From assembly GCF_019749295.1 (NCBI RefSeq), contig NZ_JACWFG010000035.1, positions 1 to 37,653 on the forward strand: a stretch of 37,653 nt of DNA. Direction: 5' to 3'. Source of the stretch: Neobacillus niacini (GTDB taxonomy: Bacteria; Bacillota; Bacilli; Bacillales; Cytobacillaceae). Every line of letters begins with the position of its first letter. Position 1 is the first letter of the stretch. The notes under the pieces were generated by a model. That model worked only from the letters and a program-made list of their open reading frames with translations, made no database searches and had not been told where the DNA came from. This document shows, piece after piece, positions 8,356 through 18,233 of the stretch. The position numbers and the translations under genes were made by a program.

Positions 8356-8982
8356 ATGGGAGAACAAGAGAAATTAAAGATTTTTGATGAGAATAGAAAC
8401 CAAATTGGTATTGCTTCTCGGAGTGATGTACATAGGATTGGATATTGGCATGAAGGATTTCATTGTTGGTTTGTCAGTAATGAGCAAGGAATAGATTATA
8501 TATACTTACAGCTTCGTAGTAAAAATAAAAAAGACTATCCTAATCTATTAGATATTACTGCTGCTGGACATTTATTAGCTGATGAAAAGGTTATTGATGG
8601 AGTAAGAGAAATAAAAGAAGAAATAGGAATAGATGTTGATTTTGAGGATTTAATTCAGCTGGGTATTATAAATTATTGTGTTGTCAGAGAAAATTTCATT
8701 GATAAAGAATTTGCAAATGTTTTTTTATATAAGTACGAAAATAGCTTTGATAACTTTACACTTCAAGCAGAAGAAGTTTCAGGAATTGTAAGAGCCAAAT
8801 TTACTGATTTTGCTCAACTTTGGTTTGGTGAAAGAGATGAAATTGAAATCAGTGGATTTGAGGTAAATTATGATGGAAATACGCTAATAATTGAGGAGAA
8901 AGTTAACAGAGATAAATTCGTTCCACATCAAATTTCTTTTTATAAAGAAGTTATTCAAAAGATACAAGAACAGATTAGGTAA
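8356..8982 (+). CDS. NUDIX hydrolase
   Basis: A 208-residue hydrolase of nucleoside-diphosphate-linked compounds. The Nudix box GHLLADEKVIDGVREIKEEI is at residues 71-90, with Gly71, Glu77, Arg84-Glu85 and Glu88-Glu89 in place. Only six residues separate Glu77 and Arg84 where the textbook box has seven. The N-terminus (KIFDENRNQIGIASRSDVHR, then GYWHEGFHCWFV) matches the isopentenyl-diphosphate-isomerase-like NUDIX group common in bacilli, whose substrates are mostly unknown. The C-terminal 60 residues extend past the fold as in that group. Ribosome site GGGGAAA. Confidence 0.88.
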   Translation: MGEQEKLKIFDENRNQIGIASRSDVHRIGYWHEGFHCWFVSNEQGIDYIYLQLRSKNKKDYPNLLDITAAGHLLADEKVIDGVREIKEEIGIDVDFEDLIQLGIINYCVVRENFIDKEFANVFLYKYENSFDNFTLQAEEVSGIVRAKFTDFAQLWFGERDEIEISGFEVNYDGNTLIIEEKVNRDKFVPHQISFYKEVIQKIQEQIR

Positions 8983-9029
8983 AACTTTTTCTAATTTCGT
9001 AAACGGCTGCGTTTGCTTTACAACGATTT

Positions 9030-9051
9030 AGTTGCTTCGGCAGCTTTTTTT
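9030..9051 (+). terminator. Terminator after NUDIX gene
   Basis: AGTTGC-TTCG-GCAGCT (one G-T pair, stable TTCG tetraloop) followed by seven T. The downstream GTTCCACTAAAGTGGCAGGT resembles the tail after the terminator at 34761. Confidence 0.75.
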
Positions 9052-9077
9052 CGTTGTTCCACTAAAGTGGCAGGTGA

Positions 9078-9239
9078 GTGTTAGAGGATATAATTTGGAC
9101 CATTATTGATTATGAAGTAATTAACAAAAATCTAATGGTCAGAGTAAGTGGTCAAATAACACCAGCGATGTCTGTTGGAGATATTATCATAACTTATGAA
9201 TACCGGGATAAAATGTATCAAGCCAAATTGTTGAACTAA
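9078..9239 (+). CDS. Possible 53-residue hypothetical protein
   Basis: A short frame from GTG 9078 reads VLEDIIWTIIDYEVINKNLM, then QITPAMSVGDIIITYEYRDK and ends AKLLN. The composition is that of a real beta-rich small protein. The start is weak: the only AGGTG is almost touching the GTG. Either a small orphan gene or the 3' remnant of a larger one. Family not recognised. Confidence 0.35.
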   Translation: MLEDIIWTIIDYEVINKNLMVRVSGQITPAMSVGDIIITYEYRDKMYQAKLLN

Positions 9240-9359
9240 AGGTGAGCTTTCTTGAATAATAAGAACCTTTTCTAAGTTTAGTAAAAAGGGATTTTTCTTT
9301 GTGTGATGATCTTATATTTCCTCTAAACACTACATACAATAAGTAACTTCAACTTAAAA

Positions 9360-9414
9360 GGCATCAATCCTTCATGGATTAATGCCTCCGTTTGTTTAAG
9401 TGTATTCCTTCACA
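9360..9414 (-). terminator. Lrp gene terminator with leader repeat copy D
   Basis: On the minus strand, TGTGAAGGAATACACTTAAA then CAAACGGA (9391-9414) is directly followed by the hairpin GGCATTAATCC-ATGAA-GGATTGATGCC (9360-9386) and TTTTAAG. This serves as terminator of the minus-strand regulator and is also a full copy of the leader-plus-hairpin element. Confidence 0.75.
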
Positions 9415-9436
9415 ATGTCGCATGATTTTTGATGTA

Positions 9437-9847
9437 CTATTTGTTAATAACAATGGATAATTTGTAGCCCACCAAATTGCTCAAACCAGTCAAGAATTCA
9501 TCTAATATTTCATTACTTGGGAATTTGCATTCGAGAAGATAACAACTTTCTCCACTGACTTTGTAGTTGTTTATGATGAATTGATTGTGTTCTTTTAAAA
9601 ACGACAGATAAGGTTGATGATTCGTGCTTTTCGTATAAATATGTATAATTGCGTGAACAAGACAGCCCATTTTTACTTGATTCACTTTAATGGTGTACCC
9701 CTCAATAATCCCATTGTCCTCTAATTTCGCCACTCTAGCTGAAGCAGCCGGTCCAGTCAAATGGACTTTTTCACCCAATTCTTTCATTGTAATCCGACTG
9801 TTCTTAGTTAGTTCCTTCAAGATATGCATATCTGTGATATCTAACAT
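9437..9847 (-). CDS. Lrp/AsnC family transcriptional regulator
   Basis: A 136-residue regulator. The N-terminal HTH follows the Lrp pattern: ITDMHILKELTKNSRITMKE, then TGPAASARVAKLEDNGIIEGY. The C-terminal RAM-type domain (about 60-136) includes the V-G--CYLLE segment that contributes to effector binding and oligomer contacts. It is transcribed divergently from the metallo-hydrolase gene across a 131-bp gap containing CTATG/CATAG half-sites (about 9901-9935). It therefore probably controls that gene and itself. The effector amino acid is unknown. Confidence 0.9.
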   Translation of the reverse strand: MLDITDMHILKELTKNSRITMKELGEKVHLTGPAASARVAKLEDNGIIEGYTIKVNQVKMGCLVHAIIHIYTKSTNHQPYLSFLKEHNQFIINNYKVSGESCYLLECKFPSNEILDEFLTGLSNLVGYKLSIVINK

Positions 9848-9978
9848 TTATTTAACTCCTTTCATAAATAAAGTCAAACCGCCAAAAGACTTTACTTAAT
9901 CTATGTATCTGTCATGTTCCATAGTTTAGACTATACATTGTTCAGAGGAAATTTCAAAAGATAAAGGAGTTAATTAAT

Positions 9979-10740
9979 ATGAATATACATCAAATTCGTA
10001 ATGCAACAATTGTCGTTGAATATGCGGGGAAGAAGTTTTTAATCGATCCAATGTTATCAGAAAAAGGGACTTACCCGCCTTTCCCTTCATTAAGACAAAA
10101 CAACTCAAAGAATCCTTTAGTGAGTTTACCAATATCCATTGACGATATCATTCATGATGTTGATGCTGTTATTGTCACTCATCTTCATTATGACCACTGG
10201 GATGATGCTGCTAAAGAAGCGCTGCCCAAAGAGATTAAAATATTTTCCCAAAATGAAGAAGATGCGACTGAGATTCGAATTGCAGGCTTCCAAAATGTAG
10301 AGGTTTTACAAGAGAATACAGTCTTTGAAGGAATCCAAATAATTAAAACAAAAGGCGAGCATGGAAGAGGCGAAATCTTAAAGGTTACTGGTCAAGTGTG
10401 CGGCGTTGTCTTCAAACACTCAAATGAGAAAACTTTATATGTAGCTGGAGATACTGTTTGGTATGAAGCTGTTCGGGAAGTAATTGAAACACACAAACCA
10501 GAAATCATTGTTGTCAACGGCGGGGATGTTCAACTCTCTGAAGGTGGTTCTCTAATTATGGGGAAAGATGACATTTATGAAGTTTATAAAGCTGCTCCAG
10601 ATGCAAAAATCATTTCTGTCCATATGGAAGCTGTCAATCATTGGACATTATCAAAAGAAGAATTAAAAAGCTTTATTAATGAAAAAGGAATCTCCTCACA
10701 TGTTTTAGTACCTGATGACGGTGAATCATATTCACTTTAA
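9979..10740 (+). CDS. UlaG-like metallo-beta-lactamase fold hydrolase
   Basis: A 253-residue metal-dependent hydrolase. The family's N-terminal NATIVVEYAGKKFLIDPM is followed by the metal motif THLHYDHWDD (67-76), a GHG-type EHGRGE at about 129-134, VAGDTVWY (about 155-162) and a late metal-binding His region (SVHMEAVNHW). Length and motif order fit the L-ascorbate-6-phosphate-lactonase-like group, but no ascorbate genes are nearby, so the reaction is unknown. Ribosome site AAAGGAG. It faces an Lrp-type regulator and is followed by a large palindromic hairpin. Confidence 0.88.
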   Translation: MNIHQIRNATIVVEYAGKKFLIDPMLSEKGTYPPFPSLRQNNSKNPLVSLPISIDDIIHDVDAVIVTHLHYDHWDDAAKEALPKEIKIFSQNEEDATEIRIAGFQNVEVLQENTVFEGIQIIKTKGEHGRGEILKVTGQVCGVVFKHSNEKTLYVAGDTVWYEAVREVIETHKPEIIVVNGGDVQLSEGGSLIMGKDDIYEVYKAAPDAKIISVHMEAVNHWTLSKEELKSFINEKGISSHVLVPDDGESYSL

Positions 10741-10927
10741 AGAAACAGAGGAGACAGTAATTATAGTTTTAATCTTATATGAGTGGAAAGACAAGATTTT
10801 TTTGGCATCCGATTTGTGGTAAATCATCCTTTTGTTGGATAAACTTCTGATCTTGAAACTCAGGTTAATGGTGAATCTTAATTTTATATGTGCAGTTTCT
10901 AAGCATTTAATTGTTCTGTAATGATAC

Positions 10928-10968
10928 AAGGAGCTCATGATTATGTGGTTGATAATCATGAGCTCCTT
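10928..10968 (+). terminator. Perfect 17-bp hairpin, terminator-like
   Basis: AAGGAGCTCATGATTAT, a 7-nt loop, then ATAATCATGAGCTCCTT. It is followed by AATTATTTATT rather than a pure T-run. It sits 190 bp after the hydrolase stop and may end that transcript or shield its 3' end. The intervening sequence shows no gene. Confidence 0.6.
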
Positions 10969-11070
10969 AATTATTTATTGAACGAAACCTTCTAAAAAAG
11001 TAGAAGCCTCTTGGACAGTATTGGGAGAGGTATCCACATCAATGTTTATACACAAAAGAGGTGTTTATAT

Positions 11071-12276
11071 ATGAAGAAAACAATTAAAGAGCAAAAGTTG
11101 GTATTAATTATTCTTTTAAGCAATCTATTCATTGCATTTCTAGGTATAGGTCTCATTGTCCCAGTTATGCCGTCTTTTATGAATATCATGCATTTATCGG
11201 GAAAAACGATGGGCTATCTTGTCGCCGTACATTCTGTGGCACAACTACTTATATCACCACTCGCAGGACGATGGGTTGACCATTATGGCAGAAAGAAAAT
11301 TATTATAATTGGCTTGTTTCTTTTTGGCGTTTCTGAACTTATCTTTGGTTTAGGCACGAATGTATCAGTGCTTTATCTATCAAGGATTCTAGGGGGTATT
11401 AGTGCCGCCTTTATTATGCCGGGCGTTACTGCATATGTTGCAGATATTACATCTATACAGGAACGGTCAAAAGCGATAGGCTATATTTCTGCAGCCATTA
11501 GTACTGGCTTTATTATCGGACCTGCCATCGGTGGCTTCATTGCAGAATACGGTATACGTATGCCCTTCTTCTTTGCGGCAGGCATTGCCTTTTTAGCATG
11601 CATATCATCAATATTTATTTTAAAAGAGCCGCTAACAAAGGAACAGCTTGAAGAAATCTCTGCTAATACAAAACAAACAAACTTTATAAGCGATTTTAAA
11701 AGATCACTTAATCCACGTTACTTTACTGCCTTTATCATTGTATTTGTACTTGCTTTCGGTTTATCAGCATATGAAACAGTTTTCAGCCTATTTTCTGATC
11801 ATAAATTTGGCTTCACGCCGAAGGAGATTGCAGCTATTATTACAATCAGCTCAATCTTCGGTGTTGTTATTCAAGTATTTATGTTTGGAAAAATGGTAGA
11901 TATACTTGGTGAAAAGAAACTTATCCAATTATGTTTAAGTGTAGGTGCAATATTGGCGGTGGCGTCCACTGTAATCTCTAGCTTTTTGGCAGTGCTGGCG
12001 GTAACTTGCTTCATCTTCCTCGCATTTGACTTGCTTCGTCCAGCATTGACGACTTTTTTATCAAAAGCTGCCGAGAAAGAGCAAGGATTTGTTGCTGGTA
12101 TGAACTCAACCTATACGAGCCTAGGTAATATCGGCGGGCCAGCGATGGGTGGAATATTATTTGACGTAAACATCGACTATCCTTATCTTTTCGCTGCTGT
12201 TATTATGGTCATTGGATTCGGTATTACAGTTATGTGGAAGGAAAACCAATTGAGAGAAAGCTTAGCGAAAAAATAA
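11071..12276 (+). CDS. bmr: Bmr/NorA-type MFS multidrug efflux transporter
   Basis: A 401-residue, 12-helix proton-coupled drug exporter in the cytoplasmic membrane. It shows strong Bmr/NorA identity patterns: LLSNLFIAFLGIGLIVPVMP in helix 1, the loop motif GRWVDHYGRKK, motif C GFIIGPAIGG in helix 5, and the late GFVAGMNSTYTSLGNIGGP. Known relatives expel fluoroquinolones, dyes and cationic biocides. The start is ATG 11071 after AAAGAGGTG; the in-frame ATG 11011 would prepend a non-membrane tail. The leader (10987-11035) contains TTCTAAAAAAGTAGAA and CCTCT/AGAGG inverted pairs that could be regulatory, and no BmrR-like regulator is adjacent. The gene symbol reflects similarity, not proven orthology. 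Confidence 0.9.
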   Translation: MKKTIKEQKLVLIILLSNLFIAFLGIGLIVPVMPSFMNIMHLSGKTMGYLVAVHSVAQLLISPLAGRWVDHYGRKKIIIIGLFLFGVSELIFGLGTNVSVLYLSRILGGISAAFIMPGVTAYVADITSIQERSKAIGYISAAISTGFIIGPAIGGFIAEYGIRMPFFFAAGIAFLACISSIFILKEPLTKEQLEEISANTKQTNFISDFKRSLNPRYFTAFIIVFVLAFGLSAYETVFSLFSDHKFGFTPKEIAAIITISSIFGVVIQVFMFGKMVDILGEKKLIQLCLSVGAILAVASTVISSFLAVLAVTCFIFLAFDLLRPALTTFLSKAAEKEQGFVAGMNSTYTSLGNIGGPAMGGILFDVNIDYPYLFAAVIMVIGFGITVMWKENQLRESLAKK

Positions 12277-12396
12277 GAAAAGCACACAAGGCACCTTTGG
12301 AACAATAAATGGACTAGATTGGACATGTAATAATCTAGAGTGATACAAAATCGAAACCAACCAAACTTAAGACTAGTGTATTGAATTCAAATACAA

Positions 12397-12640
12397 GTAG
12401 GGTTGAGAATTATAGGCGGAGAATTTCCGGCCATTGTTTAAAGAAGAACCTTAAGAAGCATTTATATGCGAGGATAATCCGGCTAACTGCTTTTAATAAG
12501 ACCAATTCCAAGGATTTGAATAAAATAAGCGGAAAAACTTCGCCTATTTTTAAGGAAATATGGGTATTTCCCAATTCAAACGGAAATTTTCCGCTTATTT
12601 TCCAAACACAATGAAATCAACATTCAGTTTAAAAGAGCCT
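12397..12640 (+). repeat. Four-hairpin dispersed repeat, copy 1
   Basis: About 244 bp, nearly collinear with 25105-25347. It contains TAGGCGGAGAATTTCCGGC, a degenerate second hairpin, AAGCGGAAAAACTTCGCC and AAACGGAAATTTTCCGCTTA, plus the conserved tail TGAAATCAACATTCAGTTT. It lies in the 436-bp gap between two convergent genes and contains no credible gene, although a chance reading frame (12381-12614) runs through it. Confidence 0.8.
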
Positions 12641-12712
12641 ATCAAAAAAGTCGAAAACCCGCAAGATTACTAGCTTTTGCAGGTTTTCGGAACCTCTATT
12701 ACAGACTACATT

Positions 12713-15570
12713 TTACATTTGAATGTGTTGATTAGATGACTCAGACATTCTTTGTTTCCTTGATTTCTTAAAATACAATAATTCATACACACATGGGATG
12801 ACGATTAATGTCAAGAGCGTTGCGAGAGCCAGCCCGCCAATTACCACAACGGCCAAGCTTTGAGAAACCAAGCTTCCAGTCTGTGATGCTTTAAACAAGA
12901 GTGGAATCATCGCACAGATCGTTGCGATGGCGGTCATCATGATCGGCCTCATTCTCGTAGCCGTTGCCTCCACAATCGCTTCGCGAATACTCATTTTTTC
13001 TTCATTTTGTCTAACCCGGTCAATCAGAACAATTGCATTGGTTACGACAATACCAATCAACATTAGCGCTCCAAGCAGGGCGGTGATATCAACGGAAATC
13101 CTGCTGATTAAGATTCCTAGAATTGCACCGATGGCTGCTAATGGAAGGGAAGTTAATATCGCGATTGGTGCTTTAATCGACTTAAACGTGATAACCATAA
13201 TCAAGAACACAATTCCGATGGAAACAAGCATAGTTAAGAATAAATCGGTGAAATCCTCCATCTGCTGTGCACTTGCTCCTCCAATCAAAACGTCTACCTC
13301 TTCAGGAAGGTCCATTCCTTTATTGTCTTTTTGGTCACCGAATATCTCTACATTAATCTTGGTCGAAATTTCAGAGAGCGTAGCAGGGTCGACGGTTGCT
13401 GTGACACGAAGGTAGGTTTCTCCATCTTTATGGAATTGGCTGGTTGAACTCTCAGCCACTTTTAAGGCTACAACCTCTGAAACGGGTACCATTCCACTTT
13501 CAGTCATAATAGAAATGTTTTTCAAGTCGTCTTCAGTTTTCGTGTCTAGTAAAGGCTCAAGCACAACTAAGGTTTGTTTTTCATTTAACATGATGGTTCC
13601 AAGTGGTGTTTGATTTAGCATGACACCAAGCTGCTGGGCAATTTGCTGGGTATTGCCTTTTGCAGGATCGACAACTAGAGAATAGACGGTTTTCTTTTCA
13701 TCTTGATTCGTTGTTACTTTTTCAACACCGTCAATGTCGGATACTTTATCTTTTATACTGTTTGCGGTTTGCTCCAGTTGATCAATATCCTCACCAATCA
13801 CATCTATGGTAATCGAGGTTCCAGCTCCACCCATCATAAACGAAGCTGTGGCAACTTCTAATACAGCTTCTGTATAGTCATCCTTCTTCTCTTCAATTAC
13901 TTTTAGGACCTTATCGGTATCATCTTTATCTTTTAACATGATACTGATGACGGCTTCGGTAGCTGATCCAATTTGACCAAATTGAGCGGAATCGGCTGAG
14001 GTACCGACCTGGTTAAAAATATAATCAACTTCATCCATTGCCGTAATTGAATTTTCAAGCTGTATGGCCTTTTCCTTTACCGTTTCAAAAGGTGTTTCAT
14101 TTGGATATTTCAAGGTTGCGGTAATAAAGTCGGCAGAAGAATTATCCACTACACCCTTCGGTACGGCAAAGTATGCGCCTATTGATCCGGCAAACAATAG
14201 CAAGGAAATCGTAAAGACAACCCATTTATGATTCAAAGACCATTTGACTACTTTTGGAAAACGTACGGCTGGTTTATGTTCTGGTAGTTTCGTGTTTTTC
14301 AACAAACCAGCGCTCATTAACGGTACCAATGTTAGTGCAACCAAAAGGGAGGCCAGTAGAGAATAGGTAACCGTTAAGGCAAATGGTAAAAGGAATTCCT
14401 GAAGTCCGCCGTTTAATAAACTCATTGGCAGGAAGACCGCGACCGTTGTTAACGTGGAGGCCGTAATCGCTGCACCCACTTGTTTCGTAGCATCAATGAC
14501 CATTTGCACGGAAAACTTCTCTGTTTGCATTTTACGGTATATATTTTCAATAACCACGATACTATCATCCACAAGCCGCCCAACGGCAACCGCAACTCCG
14601 CCGATTGTTAAGATATTTAACGTTACTCCGGAACGTGAGAGTAAGAATAAGGTGAAACGTATTTTTTGTTGATTTCCTTGGTTACTTTTTCAATATCTTT
14701 ACTGATCGTTACAGCATTGGAATGGCTGTCTTTTGTAATACTGATGCTTAATGCTTCTTTCCCATCGAAACGGTTTAGGAAATTGGATTGTGTAGTTTCC
14801 TTAATGGATGAGATATCCTCAAGCGTTACATTTGGTGCGACTGGCAGGTTTTTTAGTGTTTCTATACTTGATAAGTCGCCAATCACCTTAATATTGCTAG
14901 TTTTCCCGTCAATATTCTTTTCTCCGATGGCAAGAGAGGTGTTTTGACCTTGAAGAATTCCAAGGACACTCTGAAGGGATAGCTGGTTTTCTGCTAACTT
15001 TTGATTGTCAATTTTGACAGAGATAACAGGATTAACCAAACCATAGGTTTGAACCTGGGAAACACCGTCGATGTCTTTGTACATTGGTTCAATTTTATCT
15101 TTAACTAATTCCAGGTTTTCGTTGGTGAGGCCATCTTTAAAGGTTATCGCGATGTTGGAGATGGGAATCATGGAGGTATTGAGCTGCGAAATGATAGGCT
15201 TTGATATGTATGCTGGAAGTGTCACACTTGATAATGCCTCTTGAACATCTAGTTTTGCCTGTTTCATGTCAGAGCCGGCTTCGAAAAATAAATCAATCTT
15301 TGAAAATCCGTCTCCTGTGGTGGAATAAATCGAGTTCTTACCCTTAATACCGTTGACCGCTCGCTCAATAGGAGAAGTGACATCACTCTCCATCGTTTTT
15401 GAATCGGTCCCTTGCCCCATAGTAATAATGGTTACCTGCGGATTGTCAGCAGAAGGCAAGAATTCCATCGGTAATCGAAAATAACTAACGACCCCAATGA
15501 TTAAAATTAATACAGTCAACAATGAGACGGCGGCTTTATTCCGAAAAGCCCATTTTGTGAAAACTGACAT
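12713..15570 (-). pseudogene. RND efflux permease (SwrC/YerP-like) broken by deletion
   Basis: Two frames make up one AcrB/SwrC-type pump. The N-terminal part starts MSVFTKWAFRNKAAVSLLTV and carries helix 1 plus most of the first porter domain, to about residue 305. It then shifts near 14650, and the second part resumes in another frame with LFLLSRSGVTLNILTIGG, then the helix-4 pair Asp-Asp of VGRLVDDSIVVIENIYRKM. The rest follows through the second porter domain to the C-terminus. Compared with full relatives (about 1,050 residues), some 55-60 residues covering helix 2 and part of helix 3 are missing at the shift. The 2,858-bp length is not divisible by three. The pump should not fold as a membrane channel. 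Relatives export surfactin-like lipopeptides and antimicrobials. Confidence 0.9.
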
Positions 15571-15600
15571 AGGAACATCTCTCCTTTAAATAGATATAAG

Positions 15601-15623
15601 GACCATGGGGACGGTTCTTATGG
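15601..15623 (+). repeat. GGGACGGTT repeat, copy 1
   Basis: GACCATGGGGACGGTTCTTA, related to 27249-27284 and 37573-37600 (shared GGGACGGTTCTYA). The surrounding 298-bp gap upstream of the RND pseudogene holds no recognised gene. Confidence 0.55.
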
Positions 15624-15833
15624 CTTTTTCATTACACCATGAGAAACCCTCGTGGAACCTATTCTCGAACTTTCTCCCTAAATATCCCATATATTTCTTG
15701 ATTTGAGGAGACTGAATTTTTTCTACGACTTAGGTCTTACGGATGGCTACATACATTAGCGGGGGAAGTAAGAGGGCAAAGTTCTTGGCCTGTTTTGACT
15801 AAATGATGCATTACATTCGAATAAAGTAAAAAA

Positions 15834-15852
15834 AAGCGTTACAAAAACGCTT
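15834..15852 (-). terminator. Terminator of small minus-strand gene
   Basis: On the minus strand AAGCGTT-TTTGT-AACGCTT is followed by a run of T, 17 bp after the stop codon of the 49-residue gene. Confidence 0.85.
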
Positions 15853-15868
15853 CAAAGAATCATCAGAG

Positions 15869-16018
15869 CTACTGATTTTTTGTTAAAGAAAGCTCGGAGA
15901 AATGAACGAGTAGAATTGTATATTGGTAAAAAGAATCCTGGATCTCACAATAATCTGAAGTATATCGGTGTAGAAGAATATATTGCTTACCATTGTACTG
16001 TACGAATTGTTTTTTCAA
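15869..16018 (-). CDS. Small conserved-looking protein (49 residues)
   Basis: The frame begins at TTG 16018, nine bases after AGGGGTG, and reads (M)KKQFVQYNGKQYILLHRYT, then SDYCEIQDSFYQYTILLVHF. The frame extends upstream to an ATG at 16063, but that start lacks a ribosome site. It has a dedicated terminator immediately downstream. It looks like a compact beta-barrel-type small protein with one cysteine. I cannot name the family. Confidence 0.6.
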   Translation of the reverse strand: MKKQFVQYNGKQYILLHRYTSDYCEIQDSFYQYTILLVHFSELSLTKNQ

Positions 16019-16267
16019 ATAGAACACCCCTATAAATGAAGTTATTGAATATGTATTAATCAACTAGTAACGGCTCCGCCTACGCCAAATACCATGATAG
16101 CCACGCATGCTATCCCCACTACTAATAGAGTAATCAATCATTGTTAAGAGGATGCTTTGTGGATGTTAAGGTTCTGTAAATCTTTTATAAATGCTTCAGG
16201 TAGCTTTTTCTAAACAAATCGGCGTAATTGTAATTACTCTAAATGTACAAGATAAAGGAAAAAGGAG

Positions 16268-16597
16268 ATGGTCACTCTGAAACATGTAATTGTAGTAGGG
16301 GCAATAACATTCTTCATGCTGGCAGGCTGCGGTTCAGAAGTTACAGAACCCAATCAAGAGGTAAAACAACAAGATGTTCAGGAAGTGGAACCAAAGGTGG
16401 AGGAACCTAAGATCAAAAAAGAACAATACGATGTTGTGTGGGGAACTTATGATAATGAATGGGTTTATAGTGATGACTGGACGGGGGAAGGATTCCAAAA
16501 TTTCGATGAAGCAATGAATGTGCTGGATCAATGCATGAAAGAAACCGAAGAGGAAACCGAGAAGTGTGTATATGATTACTTAAATAATAAAAAATAA
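16268..16597 (+). CDS. Small acidic lipoprotein
   Basis: An approximately 109-residue secreted lipoprotein. A hydrophobic signal (HVIVVGAITFFMLAGC) ends in the lipobox LAGC, followed by a Glu/Pro-rich spacer (EVEPKVEEPKIKKEQ). A 50-residue C-terminal domain has two cysteines about 15 residues apart (LDQCMKE and EKCVYDY), possibly a disulfide. AAAGGAG abuts the ATG, leaving almost no spacing. A CTG at 16277 in the same frame has ideal spacing and may be the real start. Family not recognised. Confidence 0.75.
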   Translation: MVTLKHVIVVGAITFFMLAGCGSEVTEPNQEVKQQDVQEVEPKVEEPKIKKEQYDVVWGTYDNEWVYSDDWTGEGFQNFDEAMNVLDQCMKETEEETEKCVYDYLNNKK

Positions 16598-16610
16598 TAG
16601 TGGTAAGATT

Positions 16611-16937
16611 ATATCAATTGAGACAGTAGTCCAACAACAAATAGATTACTACAAGGCACAAGATATTAAGGGACTTGCAAGTATGCAGAAGATATCACTA
16701 TTTACACCTTCCCTGATAATACCATCACCTTAAGCAGGAAACAGGCACGAATCGAGAGGTATACAGAAACCTTCAAAAAGAAAATGTACGCTGACATAAA
16801 AAACGATTAATCGTCGGAAACAAGGTTATTGATTGGGAAATGGCAACGAATGGAATGAGAGGTGAAAGTGCTAGTTATTGGCTATTTATGAAGTAAAGGA
16901 TGATATGATTTCCAAGGTTTGGTTTATCAGGGAATGA
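16611..16937 (+). pseudogene. NTF2/SnoaL-like protein remnant
   Basis: Pieces of one protein lie in shifting frames: ETVVQQQIDYYKAQDIKGLA, then YAEDITIYTFPDNTITLSRK, TFKKKMYADIKN, RLIVGNKVIDWEMATNG, and LAIYEVKDDMISKVWFIRE at the end. Order and content match small NTF2-like (SnoaL) fold proteins of bacilli. At least three indels (near 16683, 16808 and 16880) break it. The function of the parent family is unknown. The next 270 bp are A/T-rich with no gene. Confidence 0.75.
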
Positions 16938-17207
16938 ATTAGTATTCACCTATTTTTGCCAAGCTCGTTATGGATTTTAAAATTGACATATGGAAATCTT
17001 AAAATGTTTTTATTGTTTAATGCATCTTTTGAAGCTTTCTTTACTTTTCTGTTTTACGAAGTTTGCAAAAAAAATAAAATATTGGCGATTAGTTCGATAA
17101 GTATGAAAAGAATGATTATATCTTGAAATATCGTACTTAACTGGTATAAAAGGGACCTTTCCGTCTAGGTGAAACTTCGAAGGGTATTACCTATCCACTT
17201 ACATTAT

Positions 17208-17936
17208 TTAATCTTGTATACGTTTATCAATTACATCAGGAACTTCTTGAAGTGAATCTACAGTGAAAAAAGCACTACTATGCTCAACGTTAACTTCAAC
17301 CATGTTATATTGCCATTCATTTTCAGCTGGAATGTAGATTGCATGGATATCCATTTCCAGTGCTGGGACAATATCCGTTCTTAATGAATTTCCAACCATC
17401 CATGTTACTTTAGGATCAGCTTTAATAGTTTTTATAATATCGGATAGAGCTGTTGTATCTTTATGTTCCGAAATAAAAATGCGATGTTCAAAATATGTAG
17501 TCAATTCTAACTGGGTAATTTTTCTGCGTTGATTAGCCTCATCTCCTCCGGTGTGCAAATATAATTCATGTCCCTCTTCTTTTAACCGTATCAGCGTTTC
17601 ATTCATGTATGGAATAGGTTCAACAGGAATCTCGAATACCTTAAAACCCAACTCTCTTAAATATTGGATTTCATCTTTTTTCTTTTCCCTATCAGTTAAG
17701 TCGCAATAGTATTTATAAGTGCCAACAAACGACTCGGGAAACCGTTCTGACTTTAGACCATGCTCACTAATCGCTGCAACATCAAGTTGAAGCTGTTTCT
17801 GTCTTATATCTTCCTCTGAAATCGAGTCAAACCAGACCATCATTTGGTCAGCGAATTCGTCTATTACTAGGTTAAAATATCTATTACAGTATGATAATGT
17901 ATCATCAAGGTTAAATAAGATGTTTTGTTTTTTCAT
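17208..17936 (-). CDS. HAD-family hydrolase with substituted nucleophile
   Basis: A 242-residue HAD-superfamily protein. Motif I reads LFNLDDTLSYCN, with Asn at residue 9 where the catalytic nucleophile Asp normally stands; the acid/base Asp11 is kept. Motif II is LYLHTGGD, the motif III Lys is in ISEHKD, and motif IV is WMVGNSLRTDI-PAL. A helical cap lies between about 20 and 115. The family (YjjG/phosphoglycolate-phosphatase-like) dephosphorylates small metabolites, but the D-to-N change predicts loss or strong reduction of phosphatase activity. The codon is AAC, one base from GAC. The frame is otherwise intact. Monocistronic on the minus strand; the 297-bp upstream gap shows only A/T-rich sequence. 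Confidence 0.85.
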   Translation of the reverse strand: MKKQNILFNLDDTLSYCNRYFNLVIDEFADQMMVWFDSISEEDIRQKQLQLDVAAISEHGLKSERFPESFVGTYKYYCDLTDREKKKDEIQYLRELGFKVFEIPVEPIPYMNETLIRLKEEGHELYLHTGGDEANQRRKITQLELTTYFEHRIFISEHKDTTALSDIIKTIKADPKVTWMVGNSLRTDIVPALEMDIHAIYIPAENEWQYNMVEVNVEHSSAFFTVDSLQEVPDVIDKRIQD

Positions 17937-18233
17937 TTTTTACTCCTTTGTCAAGAGATCCGTATTTTAATAACTGCAATCGTTTTTAAGTAACGGTCCA
18001 GTTTGGTTTAACAAGAGGTTTTCGTTAATTTGACTTTTGACTAAAATGGTAATAATATTAGAAAATTTTTTTCAAATTTTTTACCCATCTACAATCCTCC
18101 TTTTATTAAGCCTATTTTACCCAAAGGGATAATTAATATTTTTATTTTAGAGGCAGGATTTTTACAAAATATGTCCCTCATTTAACCAGGATGGTATAAT
18201 TTTTAAAAAAATAGGGAAAAGGGGAAGAGAAAA

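Noticed and set aside
12381..12614. 77-codon frame downstream of the Bmr-type gene
   Set aside because: It lies inside the four-hairpin repeat. The second repeat copy does not preserve the frame, so it is a chance reading frame.
12927..13415. 162-codon frame on the plus strand
   Set aside because: It is antisense to the RND pseudogene; the minus-strand frame has clear family motifs.
15700..15800. Minus-strand fragment reading FALLLPPLMYVAIRKT
   Set aside because: A short frame without start codon or ribosome site; it could be a gene scrap but cannot be supported.
16070..16150. Minus-strand 24-codon hydrophobic frame (ITLLVVGIACVAIMVFGVGG)
   Set aside because: It looks like a tiny membrane peptide but has no ribosome site and only a TTG start; too weak to annotate.
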